Source of the DNA: Brenneria roseae subsp. roseae
GTDB taxonomy: Bacteria > Pseudomonadota > Gammaproteobacteria > Enterobacterales > Enterobacteriaceae
Assembly (NCBI RefSeq): GCF_003115845.1
Contig: NZ_KZ819025.1
Span: 124,001 to 188,000, forward strand
Direction of reading: 5' to 3'
DNA: 64,000 nt
The position numbers and the translations under genes are program-made. Below, piece after piece: positions 16,036 through 25,950 of this stretch; position 1 is the stretch's first letter, and every line of letters starts with the position of its first letter. The notes beneath the pieces were generated by a model. The model was not told where the DNA came from, made no database searches, and saw nothing but the letters and a program-made list of their open reading frames with translations.

Positions 16036-17277
16036 TTAAGCCAATGTCGAAAAGTATCGAAAGCCCCAAAAAGTCAGATCGTCCCTTCTTATCTGATGCC
16101 CCTGATATGTTCGATGTTCTTGTAATAGTTGGCTTGCAAGCTCACGCATCGGCCGTTCCTGATGATGCAGCAAGAACGCCTGCAAATGGCGTTTGCCGAA
16201 CATGATGCGCCGTTCGCCACCGACTTGATCCGTCAGCCCGTCGGTGGTGGTAAATACAAGGTCGCCATCGTTTAGCGTCAGTTGGTGGTTCGGCCACTGA
16301 TAATGGTAGGGGGTATTGGTATAGCCGACCCCCATCCGGTCGATCTCGAGTACGCTTACCTGTCGGGTTTGCCGGGCCACTCTGAACGCGGCCATGCGGG
16401 CGTTGGCCCAGGAAAGCGTATTTTCAGCGGTATTGCAAAACATCACAATCGCGTCGCAGCCGTCGTTGGAGGAGGACTGATGTTCTTCATCACGCTGCCC
16501 AAGAGTGTCTTTGATATGCTGATTAATCCCCTGAAGCAGCAGCGCCGGTATTTCCGGGCCATACTGAGTCAGAGACTGTTCCAGTGCAGAGGAAAAAATC
16601 AGCGTCATAAAGGCGCCGGGCACACCGTGTCCGGTACAATCCGCGACCACCGCCAGCCAACCGCCCTGGTAGGTTTTGAAGTAATAGCAATCGCCTCCGA
16701 CGCAGTCGCGCGGTTCCCATGTCAGACACCATTCCGCCAGCGAGCGGGACATGGCTTGCCGCGACGTAGCCAACATCGCTTCCTGAATCACGCGGGCATA
16801 CTCAATGCTTTGCATAATCTGCTGATGCTGCTGCACGTGCATGGCGGAAACCGCTTTGATCAGATCAATCCCTAAACCGATACCGATGTAGCGGCCGTTT
16901 TTGGTAATGATAAAACCATCGGTCAGTGATTTGTCGCCGGTAATGACCGTTTGATCCGCGACGGTACTCAACGATGCCGAGGCATCGATAATCAACGGAT
17001 TCTTATCCATAAACGCAATGCAGCTCTTTTTATCATAGAGCTCACGGTAAAAAGGCCGGGACATTTGCGACATAAAAATATGACGGTTAATCAGCCCGAA
17101 AGGTCGGCCATTTTCGACGACGGGCAGACTGACCAACTCTTTGTTTTTGCCGAACAGCTGTAACACCGTGGCATTATCGGTATCGGGTGAAACGTCTGGC
17201 GTCGGGATACAAAGATCCTGCGCTTTGGGCTGGGCCCAGATGCTGGGTTGAAGGCAAGGGGCAGACATACCGGTCAT
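16036..17277 (-). CDS. siaA: SiaA-like PP2C/SpoIIE phosphatase with N-terminal CBS pair
   Basis: This 413-residue soluble protein has a CBS-domain pair in its N-terminal part (about 20-140; LVSLPVVENGRPFGLINRH and GFIITKNGRYIGIGLGIDLI). A helical linker follows (about 145-180). The PP2C/SpoIIE phosphatase domain (about 185-410) has metal-binding motifs DCVGGDCYYF, ADCTGHGVPGAFMTL and FTTTDGLTDQVGG. Pseudomonas SiaA carries a membrane-spanning sensor with HAMP in place of CBS; none is present here. So the input is probably an intracellular ligand, perhaps an adenine nucleotide as in other CBS proteins. It dephosphorylates SiaC by inference. It is the first gene of the four-gene operon. Confidence 0.85.
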   Translation of the reverse strand: MTGMSAPCLQPSIWAQPKAQDLCIPTPDVSPDTDNATVLQLFGKNKELVSLPVVENGRPFGLINRHIFMSQMSRPFYRELYDKKSCIAFMDKNPLIIDASASLSTVADQTVITGDKSLTDGFIITKNGRYIGIGLGIDLIKAVSAMHVQQHQQIMQSIEYARVIQEAMLATSRQAMSRSLAEWCLTWEPRDCVGGDCYYFKTYQGGWLAVVADCTGHGVPGAFMTLIFSSALEQSLTQYGPEIPALLLQGINQHIKDTLGQRDEEHQSSSNDGCDAIVMFCNTAENTLSWANARMAAFRVARQTRQVSVLEIDRMGVGYTNTPYHYQWPNHQLTLNDGDLVFTTTDGLTDQVGGERRIMFGKRHLQAFLLHHQERPMRELASQLLQEHRTYQGHQIRRDDLTFWGFRYFSTLA

Positions 17278-17361
17278 GATATCTCTTGGATGGTGACTAT
17301 TCTGACCTCAACATAGGCGATTTTGATGACCGAATAATGACACCTGGCCAAAAGCGGCGCG

Positions 17362-18573
17362 TCAGTCGTCTGCCAATACGTTGTTCATGACCTGCGTTTG
17401 CCAGTTGAAATAGGGATTAAAGGTCAGGCGTATGTGGGTTTTGCCATCTTCCTGATAGCCCCAGTCGGAGTACCACAGCGCATTTCTGTCCTGACACTGC
17501 TGCGGATTGGCATGGGTCTGTCCGTTGGCGCAGATAATCACCGTACCAGTCAGACCATATGTTTTATTTTCCGGCGAGAACAGCACCGACATGTGTGAAA
17601 ACTGGCTGATACGCCATTCGGGCAGGCGATCGCTGCGGATTAGCACGCGTGAAGAATGGGGGTGGGCAGGGGGATCGCCATACCAGATAAGCCGGCTACG
17701 CGAATGGGTGAATTTTCTGTCGAACAGATCAAACAGGTAGGCGCTATCCAGCACCGAGTCATGCTCAGTCAGCACCATTAACACAGGTTTGTCATAGGTT
17801 TTATCCGCCAGCCGTGACCGTACTGCCCGGCTGGAATAATAGAACTGAGCGAAACCGTTGGTTGGGACCACCATGTAGCGCGTTGCCAACTGTTCGGGGT
17901 AACCGGGGCGGGGTTTAAGCAGCCAGTCGGTGAAAACCGACAACACCGGCGTCAGGAAATCGTACTTTTCATTGGATTTGATGGCGGGAGAAAACAGCAC
18001 CAGTCCTTGGATTTCAGGGTGTTCGAGGGCATATTCCAGCACCAGATTGCCGCCGGTGGAAAATCCGCCCAAATAAATTTCATTTACGTCTTTACTGAGG
18101 ATCGCCGCCTGTTCGGCGACGACTCTGCGCCAGTCGTCGACGGTGATGTGCAGCAGATCTGCCGGACGCGTCCCATGCCCCGGCAGCAGGACGGTTCTGA
18201 CCAGAAAACCCTGTGCGGCCAGCTGTGACGTGATATCGGTAAAGGAGCCGGGCGCATCGCCCAGTCCGTGAACCAGCAGCATTCCTTTCGTCACCGGACC
18301 CGCGGGATGTGCTTCCTGCGGCGTATTCCAGCTCAGCTCCATGCCCTTATCATTGGTCTGGAATGCCCGGTGCTGAGCGACCCAGCTTGTCGTCTCCTGT
18401 TGATAACGGGCAAATGACGATTGCCCGAGCGGCATCATGTCATGTTGTTTGCCGCTGCAACCCGCCATCAAAAGCAGGCAAACGGCGACAATCAGGCCGG
18501 AGAAACGGTTTATTACCTTTGTCGGGATATCAGAGAAGAAAGTCGGCTTTTCCATTGATGATCGTTGCAGCAT
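17362..18573 (-). CDS. Alpha/beta-hydrolase lipoprotein (S33-like)
   Basis: The 403-residue protein has an N-terminal hydrophobic stretch ending in the lipobox LLMAGC (Cys near 39), so it is membrane-anchored and faces the periplasm. The hydrolase fold shows GLGDAPGSF (oxyanion loop), nucleophile Ser in GGFSTGGNL, acid in LTEHDSVLDS and a probable His in QFSHMSVLFS. Such proteins are esterases, lipases or peptidases of the serine-aminopeptidase group; the substrate is unknown. ATG at 18573 is used because it gives the longest lipoprotein signal; ATG at codon 7 is also possible. It stands alone beside the sia operon. Confidence 0.8.
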   Translation of the reverse strand: MLQRSSMEKPTFFSDIPTKVINRFSGLIVAVCLLLMAGCSGKQHDMMPLGQSSFARYQQETTSWVAQHRAFQTNDKGMELSWNTPQEAHPAGPVTKGMLLVHGLGDAPGSFTDITSQLAAQGFLVRTVLLPGHGTRPADLLHITVDDWRRVVAEQAAILSKDVNEIYLGGFSTGGNLVLEYALEHPEIQGLVLFSPAIKSNEKYDFLTPVLSVFTDWLLKPRPGYPEQLATRYMVVPTNGFAQFYYSSRAVRSRLADKTYDKPVLMVLTEHDSVLDSAYLFDLFDRKFTHSRSRLIWYGDPPAHPHSSRVLIRSDRLPEWRISQFSHMSVLFSPENKTYGLTGTVIICANGQTHANPQQCQDRNALWYSDWGYQEDGKTHIRLTFNPYFNWQTQVMNNVLADD

Positions 18574-18907
18574 CCGTCGTCGTTATCCTTTTATCTGAAG
18601 CGTAACGTGAATCATCGGTAATCGGCATAAAAATCATTCAATACCTATTCCCTCATCTTTCAGGTCGCGGGTGTATTGGTTACCTTCCTGCCTCTCGAAA
18701 TCGATTGGGTATAGTATAAAAGCGTTCCCATGCCGCCAGCTATCTGAATGTGTTTCAGGCGTACCAACCTGCTATTTATGCCATGTTTTCCATGGACGGT
18801 GTTTCCGGGCTTCGTGTTATACTTTAGGCTAATTGGGTGACTGGTTGGCTTTTTTGGTCTGGCCAATTTAAGGTTATGGCGGACGTCTGATAAAAGGATA
18901 GGGTAGT
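18574..18907. other. Divergent promoter region of hydrolase and uxuR
   Basis: This region holds promoters for both flanking genes and a solo repeat end at 18695-18713. A TATACT at about 18818 could be a -10 for uxuR. A near-palindrome, TTGGTCTGGCCAA (18854-18866), just ahead of uxuR resembles half-sites of UxuR/ExuR operators but has an extra base, so autoregulation is only a possibility. Confidence 0.4.
18695..18713. repeat. Solo repeat end upstream of uxuR
   Basis: TCGAAATCGATTGGGTATA, one mismatch from the copy at 60541-60559, without the rest of the element. Confidence 0.55.
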
Positions 18908-19639
18908 ATGCGGTTATATCAGCAAATTGGCGGCAATATCCGGGCCGAAATACTGGAAGGGAAATATCAGATTGGCGATCGTCTGCCTCCGGAGCGGGAT
19001 ATTGCCGAAGTGTTTAACGTTAGCCGTAGCGTGGTGCGTGAAGCCTTGATCATGCTGGAACTGGAAAAGCTGGTGGAAGTACGCAAGGGTTCCGGTGTTT
19101 ATGTCATGCAAATTCCCGAGGCATTGGAAAAAAACCATGAAGCGGACAGCGGTTATGGCCCGTTTGAACTGATGCAGGCCCGTCAGTTACTGGAGAGCGA
19201 GGTCGCGGCCTTTGCCGCCATGCAGGCGACTAAAAGCGACATCATCAAGATGCGTCAGGCCATTGAGCAGGAAAAAATTTCCCTGGAAAACGGCAGCGTG
19301 GACGAAAGCGCTGACGAACAGTTTCACTGTCTGTTGGCACAGTCAACGCAGAACAGCGTACTGGCCAATATGGTGTATGAGGTGTGGCAGGCGCGTAAAC
19401 GCAGCCCGATGTGGCAGGGCATCCACTCCCATACGGATGATTTCAGCTACCAGCGCCAGTGGCTTGACGATCATGAAACCATTCTGCGAGCCGTCTCCCG
19501 GCGCGACGCGAAATTAGCCCGTCAGGCGATGTGGCAGCATCTGGAAAATGTGAAGGATAAACTGCTGGAAATCTCAAATGTGGACGATCCCGCATTCGAC
19601 GGCTACTTATTTGAATCTATTCCACGGATGGAGTTATGA
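18908..19639 (+). CDS. uxuR: GntR-family hexuronate repressor UxuR
   Basis: This 243-residue FadR-subfamily GntR regulator has an N-terminal winged helix (about 5-70; IGDRLPPERDIAEVFNVSRS, VVREALIMLELEKLVEVRKG) and a C-terminal all-helical effector domain with FELMQARQLLESEVAAFAAM and the tail SNVDDPAFDGYLFESIPRME. The C-terminus matches E. coli UxuR better than ExuR. It probably binds fructuronate or galacturonate-derived ligand and represses uxuA and uxuB, which lie next to it. ATG at 18908 has AAGGAT upstream. Confidence 0.88.
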   Translation: MRLYQQIGGNIRAEILEGKYQIGDRLPPERDIAEVFNVSRSVVREALIMLELEKLVEVRKGSGVYVMQIPEALEKNHEADSGYGPFELMQARQLLESEVAAFAAMQATKSDIIKMRQAIEQEKISLENGSVDESADEQFHCLLAQSTQNSVLANMVYEVWQARKRSPMWQGIHSHTDDFSYQRQWLDDHETILRAVSRRDAKLARQAMWQHLENVKDKLLEISNVDDPAFDGYLFESIPRMEL

Positions 19640-19643
19640 ACGG

Positions 19644-19673
19644 CGCTGAATCCACATAACGGTGGATTCAGCG
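19644..19673. terminator. Hairpin after uxuR
   Basis: Perfect 12-base arms (CGCTGAATCCAC and its complement) lie around a six-base loop, directly after the uxuR stop. No T-run follows, so termination efficiency is uncertain; it lies between convergent uxuR and uxuB. Confidence 0.45.
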
Positions 19674-19765
19674 ATTCCTGACTCAGTTCTGTTACGTCAG
19701 GGAAAACCTCTTTTTATGCGTGATGTACCGAATTGGCCGTCACCGGCTTCAATCCGGAATCGGGG

Positions 19766-21298
19766 CTAAAACAGTTCCGCTACCGCCGCTTTGGCGCCAC
19801 GAGTCTGAAGGGTTTGGTAAGCCTTAATCAGCTGCGCGACAAACGCTTCATTTTGCGGTAAATCTTCCCCAAATACCGCCGTCAGCGCCAGCAGTCCGCG
19901 AACGCGCGGTTCACCCTCTTCCGTCGCACTGACAATGGCTTGAAGTTGTTCCGCCATCGGATCGCGTATATCGATAGCCTGACCGGCATCGTCAGTACCG
20001 CTGACATAGCGTATCCAGCCCGCTACCCCCAGCAGCAAACAGCGGTAATCGCTGCCGTTACGAAGATGCCAGCGAATCGAATCCAGCATGCGCTGCGGTA
20101 ATTTTTGCGTGCCGTCCATGGCGATTTGCCAGGTCCGGTGCTGCAACGATGGATTTTCATAACGGGTAATGAGCCGGTCTGCATAGTCAGCCAGATCGAC
20201 CCCCGTCACCCGCAGGGTCGGCGCCTGCTCATTTAGCATCAGGTAGTGGGCGGCACGGCGGTAATTGTCGTCTGTCATGCAGTCGTTGATGTGCTGATAG
20301 CCTGCGAGATAGCCGAGATAGGCAAGAAAGGAGTGGCTGCCGTTCAGCATGCGCAATTTCATTTCTTCAAACGGCAGTACATCGTCGACCAGCTGTGCGC
20401 CGGCGAGTTCCCAGGCGGGACGTCCGGCGACGAAGTTATCTTCCACCACCCATTGGATAAACGGTTCACAGGCAATGCCGCATGGGTCATTGATGCCCAG
20501 CGTATCGGCGATTTCCTGCAATGTTTCCGGTGTTGCGGCAGGAACGATACGGTCGACCATGGTATTGGGGAACGACGCGTGCATTTCAATCCAACTGGCG
20601 AGTTCGGTCGATCTCAATTGCGCCAGCTCGAGCACCGCGCTTTTCAGGATATGTCCATTTTCCGGCATGTTGTCGCAGGAAAGCAGCGTGAAAGGCGGCA
20701 AACCGCGTTCGCGGCGAACCCGCAGCGCTTCCACCAGAACGCCCGGCGCCGATGCCGGCGCATCCGGCATTTCCAGATCCATCTTGATCAACGGATTTGC
20801 CCGATCCAGATTTCCGGTACTGCGGTCGATACAGTAGCCTTTTTCGGTAACCGTCATTGAAACAATGGCAACCTGTGGTTCTGCCAATTTTTCTATTACC
20901 GCCGTTATACCTTCCAGCCGCGCATGCAGGGATTCATTGACTGACCCGATAATTATCGCCTGATGGCTGCCAGCGCCTTTCTCCAGCACGCTGTAGCGGT
21001 GTGCCTGTTGGCGCAGGCTTTTAAACAGGTTTTCACTGCCGAACAGGTTGACTTCACAGATACCCCAGTCGCCGCCCTGTTGATTGAGCACCCGATCGGT
21101 AAACAGGGCCTGGTGCGCACGGTGAAACGCGCCAAAACCAATGTGTACGATACGACTTTTCAACGCTTTACGGTCGTAGCGCGGTTGTGATATTTCAGCC
21201 GGTAAGGGATGCGTGGCGATATTGATCGCAGCATTGGCTGACGTTCCAATAGTGCTTTCTTTGCTTGATGACGTTTTTTCGGCAATAACGGTTTTCAT
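19766..21298 (-). CDS. uxuB: D-mannonate oxidoreductase (fructuronate reductase)
   Basis: This 510-residue enzyme of the mannitol dehydrogenase family reduces D-fructuronate to D-mannonate with NADH in the cytoplasm. It has an N-terminal Rossmann domain (IVHIGFGAFHRAHQALFTDR) and a C-terminal helical domain with the catalytic Lys stretch EEMKLRMLNGSHSFLAYLGY. About 25 extra polar residues precede the usual start (MKTVIAEKTSSSKESTIGTS). With UxuA it forms the lower glucuronate branch leading to 2-keto-3-deoxygluconate. It diverges from uxuA across a shared regulatory region. Confidence 0.94.
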   Translation of the reverse strand: MKTVIAEKTSSSKESTIGTSANAAINIATHPLPAEISQPRYDRKALKSRIVHIGFGAFHRAHQALFTDRVLNQQGGDWGICEVNLFGSENLFKSLRQQAHRYSVLEKGAGSHQAIIIGSVNESLHARLEGITAVIEKLAEPQVAIVSMTVTEKGYCIDRSTGNLDRANPLIKMDLEMPDAPASAPGVLVEALRVRRERGLPPFTLLSCDNMPENGHILKSAVLELAQLRSTELASWIEMHASFPNTMVDRIVPAATPETLQEIADTLGINDPCGIACEPFIQWVVEDNFVAGRPAWELAGAQLVDDVLPFEEMKLRMLNGSHSFLAYLGYLAGYQHINDCMTDDNYRRAAHYLMLNEQAPTLRVTGVDLADYADRLITRYENPSLQHRTWQIAMDGTQKLPQRMLDSIRWHLRNGSDYRCLLLGVAGWIRYVSGTDDAGQAIDIRDPMAEQLQAIVSATEEGEPRVRGLLALTAVFGEDLPQNEAFVAQLIKAYQTLQTRGAKAAVAELF

Positions 21299-21592
21299 AC
21301 GACCCCTCTGAGTATCCTTTCCCCTGACTGTGCTGTTTGTGCGTGCGCCGGGAAAGTATAATAAATATGTCAGACCAAAATGGCGTAACTGTATAAATAA
21401 TGCTCAATTAAAGGCTTTTTTGAGATGAATATGGGGATTAATGTAAAGCTTACTGGCCTTAAATAAAATTTGTTTGTCCAAAATTAGCTATTTTTGTGCA
21501 ACTGATCAACCAATTTGGTTTTTTGTTTGACACGAAAATCGGTTGATGTAGGCTTTGGTTATCTCTTTAAAAGATCGAAAAGGTAACTCTGT
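21299..21592. promoter_or_regulatory. Divergent uxuB-uxuA control region
   Basis: A perfect 13-bp palindrome AACCAATTTGGTT lies at 21508-21520 and a GACCAAAATGG element at 21373; both carry the GGT/ACC half-sites used by UxuR/ExuR-type regulators. A TGTGC-N6-TCAAC stretch at 21495-21510 resembles a weak CRP site. TTGACA (21528) and TAGGCT (21550) form a probable uxuA promoter. Assignments are tentative. Confidence 0.4.
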
Positions 21593-22786
21593 ATGGAACA
21601 AACCTGGCGTTGGTACGGTCCGAAAGATCCCGTCTCACTTGATGACGTTCGGCAGGCGGGGGCTACAGGCGTGGTCACGGCACTGCATCATATTCCCAAT
21701 GGTGAAGTCTGGTCGGTTGAGGAAATTGAAAAACGCAAAGCCGAACTGAAGGCTAAAGGGCTGGTATGGTCGGTGGTGGAAAGCGTTCCGGTACATGAAG
21801 CGATCAAAACGCAGACGGGGAATTACCCGCATTATATCGCCAACTATCAGCAATCATTGCGCAATCTGGCGCACTGCGGCATCGATACCGTCTGCTATAA
21901 CTTTATGCCCGTGCTGGATTGGACCAGAACCGATCTGGAGTATGTGTTGCCAGATGGTTCTAAGGCGCTGCGATTCGATCAGATCGCCTTTGCCGCGTTT
22001 GAACTGCACATTCTGAAACGCGTCGGCGCCGAACGTGACTATACGCCTGAAGAGCAGACACAGGCCGGGGCCTATTTCAAGGCAATGAGTGAAGAGGATA
22101 TTGCCCGGCTGACGGCAAATATCATTGCGGGTCTGCCGGGTTCGGAAGAAGGCTATACGCTGGAACAATTCCACGAACGTCTGGCGGAATATGACGGCAT
22201 CGATCATGCGAAGCTGCGTGAGCATCTGGGGTATTTTCTACAGCAAATTGTTCCGGTTGCGGAAGAAGCCGGGATTCGTCTGGCGATTCATCCTGACGAT
22301 CCGCCGCGTCCGATCCTGGGACTGCCGCGCGTGGTTTCTACTATTGATGATATGCACTGGCTGAAGCAGACCGTGGACAGCATCAATAACGGTTTTACCA
22401 TGTGTACGGGTTCTTACGGCGTACGGGCGGATAACGATCTGGTTCGGATGATTGAAACCTTCGGCGATCGCATTCACTTTACCCATCTGCGCGCAACCTG
22501 CCGGGAGCAAAACCCGAAAACTTTCCATGAAGGCGCTCATCTGCAAGGGGACGTGGACATGGTGGCGGTAATCAAAGCGATTTTGACGGAAGAGTTACGC
22601 CGCCAGAATGCGGGAGATTTACGCCCGATCCCAATGCGTCCGGACCACGGTCATCAGATGCTGGACGACCTGAAGAAGAAAACCAACCCCGGCTATTCGG
22701 CGATTGGACGTCTTAAAGGGCTGGCGGAGATTCGTGGCGTCGAACTGGCGTTGAAGCGTACTCTGTTCCCTGAATTGAAGCAGTAA
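21593..22786 (+). CDS. uxuA: Mannonate dehydratase
   Basis: The 397-residue enzyme (E. coli 394) dehydrates D-mannonate to 2-keto-3-deoxygluconate in the cytoplasm. It has a TIM-barrel fold with the conserved start [20 protein letters not shown], metal-ligand regions [36 protein letters not shown] and the C-terminal [14 protein letters not shown] ribosome site AAAGG precedes ATG 21593. It diverges from uxuB and is followed by a strong terminator. Confidence 0.96.
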   Translation: MEQTWRWYGPKDPVSLDDVRQAGATGVVTALHHIPNGEVWSVEEIEKRKAELKAKGLVWSVVESVPVHEAIKTQTGNYPHYIANYQQSLRNLAHCGIDTVCYNFMPVLDWTRTDLEYVLPDGSKALRFDQIAFAAFELHILKRVGAERDYTPEEQTQAGAYFKAMSEEDIARLTANIIAGLPGSEEGYTLEQFHERLAEYDGIDHAKLREHLGYFLQQIVPVAEEAGIRLAIHPDDPPRPILGLPRVVSTIDDMHWLKQTVDSINNGFTMCTGSYGVRADNDLVRMIETFGDRIHFTHLRATCREQNPKTFHEGAHLQGDVDMVAVIKAILTEELRRQNAGDLRPIPMRPDHGHQMLDDLKKKTNPGYSAIGRLKGLAEIRGVELALKRTLFPELKQ

Positions 22787-22803
22787 TACAGTAATGATGA
22801 AGT

Positions 22804-22836
22804 AAAACAGACCGTGCTCAGCACGGTCTGTTTTTT
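22804..22836 (+). terminator. Rho-independent terminator of uxuA
   Basis: Arms AAAACAGACCGTGC and GCACGGTCTGTTTTTT surround a tiny TCA loop; a perfect GC-rich stem followed by six T's, 18 bp after the uxuA stop. Confidence 0.92.
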
Positions 22837-23051
22837 AGTTTTGAATAACCGCGCCGGAAATTTGAAGTATACGAGATATATCAATGATTCTATGACGAAA
22901 GCTATACAGGCAGAAGGCTCTGGGGCATCATACGGGCCAATGCCAGCGCTTCGTCGGCAGAGGGATACGTCATCAACTAACAGGCGGTCGTTCTTAATCT
23001 GTGCTGTTGTGGCTCGGCTTGCCGTCTAAGCGAATTAGGTTGGTATAGGTT

Positions 23052-24101
23052 ATGAAAAGGATGTTTAAGTCATTATTTGTGGTTGTTTTGGTCTGTTTTT
23101 CTGCCCTGAGCAGTGCGGCGGAAAACCTGCCTAACATTGTAATTCTGGCGACGGGCGGCACCATTGCCGGTTCCGCGGCGGCGAATACGCAAACTACGGG
23201 CTACAAAGCCGGGGCATTAGGCGTGGATACGCTGATTAATGCGGTACCGGAGTTGAAAACGCTGGCCAACATTAAAGGTGAGCAGGTTTCCAATATTGGT
23301 AGTGAAGACATGACCAGCGATGTTTTGCTGAAACTGAGCAAAAAGGTCAATGAACTGCTGGCGAGCGATGATGTTGATGGTATCGTCATCACGCACGGTA
23401 CGGATACGCTGGATGAGTCGCCTTATTTCCTCAACCTGACGGTAAAAAGCGATAAACCCGTTGTTTTCGCTGCGTCTATGCGCCCTGCAACCTCGATCAG
23501 CGCAGATGGTCCGATGAACCTGTATGGTGCGGTGAAGGTCGCGGCAGATAAAAATGCGCGTGGCCGCGGTGTGATGGTTGTACTGAATGACCGTATCGGA
23601 TCCGCGCGTTTTATCAGTAAAACCAACGCATCAACGCTGGACACGTTCAAAGCGCCGGAAGAAGGTTACCTTGGCGTGATTATCGGCGACAAAATCTATT
23701 ACCAGAACCGTTTGGACAAGATTCACACCAACCGCTCGGTTTTTGACGTGGCTCATCTGGAAAAACTGCCGGCGGTCGATATCATTTATGGCTATCAGGA
23801 CGATCCTGAATACATGTATGATGCGGCGATAGCGCATGGCGTCAAAGGAATCGTGTATGCGGGCATGGGCGCAGGCAGCGTCTCCAAACGCAGTAACGCC
23901 GGCATCCGCAAAGCGGAAAGTAAAGGGATCATTGTTGTTCGTTCCAGCCGTACCGGCAGCGGTGTCGTTCCGCCGGACGCCAGTCAGCCAGGTTTGGTCT
24001 CCGATTCGCTGAATCCGGCGAAATCACGTATTCTGCTGATGCTGGCATTGACGAAAACGACGAATCCGGCAGTGATTCAGGAATATTTCCATACTTATTA
24101 A
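23052..24101 (+). CDS. ansB: L-asparaginase, type II, exported
   Basis: The 349-residue protein has signal peptide [20 protein letters not shown] with cleavage near SSAAE, so it acts in the periplasm. Catalytic threonines lie in the two signatures, [10 protein letters not shown] (about 33-42) and [12 protein letters not shown] (about 115-126), with the Lys in [16 protein letters not shown]-type context further on. It hydrolyses asparagine, and often glutamine, to the acid plus ammonia. The 265-bp upstream region shows no recognisable gene. A strong terminator follows. Confidence 0.95.
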   Translation: MKRMFKSLFVVVLVCFSALSSAAENLPNIVILATGGTIAGSAAANTQTTGYKAGALGVDTLINAVPELKTLANIKGEQVSNIGSEDMTSDVLLKLSKKVNELLASDDVDGIVITHGTDTLDESPYFLNLTVKSDKPVVFAASMRPATSISADGPMNLYGAVKVAADKNARGRGVMVVLNDRIGSARFISKTNASTLDTFKAPEEGYLGVIIGDKIYYQNRLDKIHTNRSVFDVAHLEKLPAVDIIYGYQDDPEYMYDAAIAHGVKGIVYAGMGAGSVSKRSNAGIRKAESKGIIVVRSSRTGSGVVPPDASQPGLVSDSLNPAKSRILLMLALTKTTNPAVIQEYFHTY

Positions 24102-24175
24102 CCGACGTATCAAGGCGCTCGAAAGCAGTTAATGCGTCTGTATCCTGCAACATGAAAGGGTTAAGATAGGTATGG

Positions 24176-24205
24176 TAGCCCCGTTATTTATTACGGGGCT
24201 TTTTT
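24176..24205 (+). terminator. Rho-independent terminator of ansB
   Basis: Arms AGCCCCGT and ACGGGGCT around an AT loop are followed by six T's, about 75 bp after the ansB stop. Confidence 0.9.
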
Positions 24206-24346
24206 CTGTGGCAATAGTGAACATTTCCTGATGGTAAAGAGGTGGTGCGGTTGTGGTATCCGCGAACGTTGCCAATATGATTTAACCGGCGTTGATGACC
24301 TGACAGTAAGATGATGATGCTCAAAACGGGCTTGGTGAAAAATTAG

Positions 24347-24868
24347 ATGACACAACCCATTTTTATGGTTGGTGCCAGAGGCTGTGGGAAAACCACGGTC
24401 GGGGAGCAACTATCGCGGGCGTTGGGATACGACTTTGTCGATACTGACGTATTTATGGAACAAACCAGCAAAATGACCGTAGCCGAGGTTGTGGCTCAGG
24501 AAGGATGGCATGGTTTTCGGCAGCGTGAAAGTCTGGCGTTGCATCAGGTAACGTCGAACCGCAGCGTGGTTGCCACGGGCGGGGGGATGGTGCTTGCGGA
24601 AGCGAACCGGCGCTTTATGCATGAACGTGGCGTGGTGATTTATCTTCACGCCAGCGCGGATTTGCTGGCGCAACGGCTTGAGGAAAACCCGCAGGATCAG
24701 CAACGGCCTACGCTCACCGGGCGGCCTATCGCTGAAGAGATGGCCGATGTGCTGGCCGCGCGCGAAGCGCTTTATCGCAATGTCGCTCATCATATTATGG
24801 ATGCGACACAGGACCCGATGAGGATTGTGGCCGATGTGATGCGTGTGCTGCGCTTGTCGGCCGCATAG
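24347..24868 (+). CDS. aroL: Shikimate kinase II
   Basis: The 173-residue kinase (E. coli 174) has the P-loop GARGCGKTT at residues 8-16, shikimate-binding Asp in VDTDVFME, and GGGMVL (about 79-84). The lid carries Arg residues in [10 protein letters not shown]. It phosphorylates shikimate at the 3-position in chorismate synthesis. No clear TyrR box was found upstream, unlike E. coli. The aroM gene that follows in E. coli is absent here. Confidence 0.95.
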   Translation: MTQPIFMVGARGCGKTTVGEQLSRALGYDFVDTDVFMEQTSKMTVAEVVAQEGWHGFRQRESLALHQVTSNRSVVATGGGMVLAEANRRFMHERGVVIYLHASADLLAQRLEENPQDQQRPTLTGRPIAEEMADVLAAREALYRNVAHHIMDATQDPMRIVADVMRVLRLSAA

Positions 24869-25006
24869 TGCGGAAAAGCGAAACCGCAAAATAATCACCC
24901 GTTGGTGTTACCGATAGCGCACTTTCATTGAATAGATAGTGACAGTGGTCCGGTTCTCCTTTTAAGATGAATTTCCTTGGTTTTTTTCGATTATAGGTGC
25001 CGCGCT

Positions 25007-25291
25007 ATGCTGAATGTAAACGAGTATTTTGCAGGGAAAGTGAAATCTATTGGCTTTGACAGCGGCAGTATTGGCCGTGCCAGTGTTGGTGTGATGGAGG
25101 CGGGCGAGTATACGTTTGGTACGGGAAGCGCTGAAGAAATGACCGTGATTACCGGCGCACTGAAAGTGCTGTTGCCAGGCGCGCCAGACTGGCAGATATT
25201 TATGCCGGGCGACTCGTTTTTTGTTCCGGCACAGAGTGAATTCAACTTACAGGTAGTGGAAGCGTCTTCCTATTTGTGTAAATACCTGTAG
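25007..25291 (+). CDS. ppnP: Pyrimidine/purine nucleoside phosphorylase PpnP
   Basis: This 94-residue cupin (YaiE family) has start [20 protein letters not shown] and ends SSYLCKYL. It phosphorolyses several nucleosides to base and ribose-1-phosphate in the cytoplasm. The cupin core is [20 protein letters not shown] and [17 protein letters not shown] 25007 gives the family's normal length; an ATG ten codons upstream is rejected. Confidence 0.93.
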   Translation: MLNVNEYFAGKVKSIGFDSGSIGRASVGVMEAGEYTFGTGSAEEMTVITGALKVLLPGAPDWQIFMPGDSFFVPAQSEFNLQVVEASSYLCKYL

Positions 25292-25322
25292 TTTCTTCTT
25301 TTCTATTTAGTCAGATATTTAG

Positions 25323-25357
25323 CGCCGCTTTTCGTATTTATGAAAGCGGCGTTTTTA
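25323..25357 (+). terminator. Rho-independent terminator of ppnP
   Basis: Perfect arms CGCCGCTTT and AAAGCGGCG with an 11-base loop and a T-run, 32 bp after the stop. Confidence 0.9.
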
Positions 25358-25889
25358 TTTTATGTCTTACCGATTCCAATAGTGTTTTCTAGCGTATAAC
25401 GCGTTACTGTTACTATATCATGTTGGCTGTGCGTTTAATGTATATCATCACTTTAGCCATGATGTGAATTTCGCCGCGTCTCTGTTTTTATATTCAGCGT
25501 AATTTTAACGCTTTTGTAATAAGCAGCGGCGCTATGTTTGGGAAAAATCTTATACCGCGAGTCGGCGTCGCCCGTCATACCGGCTTCATCGATATCTGAC
25601 GCATGGTTGAACGCCTGGTGACAGGGTTCTTCTTACTACCCGATTTCCACCGTCGTCAGGCGGATAATGGCGTGATTACTCCGTATTGTCGTCATGATGA
25701 GATATACATTTTTTTTATGGAATAAAGATGGTTTTATATGCTGGTTATTTTATTTTCCATATTAAATTAGTCTGTAATTATATTTATTTTTGATTTTAAT
25801 ATCTCATTTCTACCATAAAGATGGTTGATGATGTTTAGGTGTTCCGACTTATTTTCTCGCTAAACCAAAGCTATTTAATGTGAACTGGC
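25358..25889. other. Long intergenic region before the chemoreceptor gene
   Basis: No gene is supported over about 530 bp. A 40-codon open frame at 25603-25725 has no recognised family. The region is AT-rich after 25690. The gap lies where the backbone (ppnP-rdgC) is interrupted by the chemoreceptor gene, so it may be imported together with it. Confidence 0.4.
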
Positions 25890-25916
25890 TCAAGTTTTAT
25901 TTTATGGTGCCGTTAT
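25890..25916 (+). promoter_or_regulatory. Sigma28 (FliA) type promoter of the chemoreceptor gene
   Basis: TCAAGTTT, 11 bases, then GCCGTTAT matches the flagellar consensus TAAAGTTT-N11-GCCGATAA at 13 of 16 positions with exact spacing. It lies 34 bp ahead of the ATG at 25951. Confidence 0.7.
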
Positions 25917-25950
25917 GAGCTATATAACAATTCTATGCTAAGAGTCTCCT

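Noticed and set aside
22837-23051. Possible gene fragment between uxuA and ansB on the minus strand
   Set aside because: Short frames interrupted by stops; a stretch reading PSADEALALARMMPQSLLPV could not be tied to any family.
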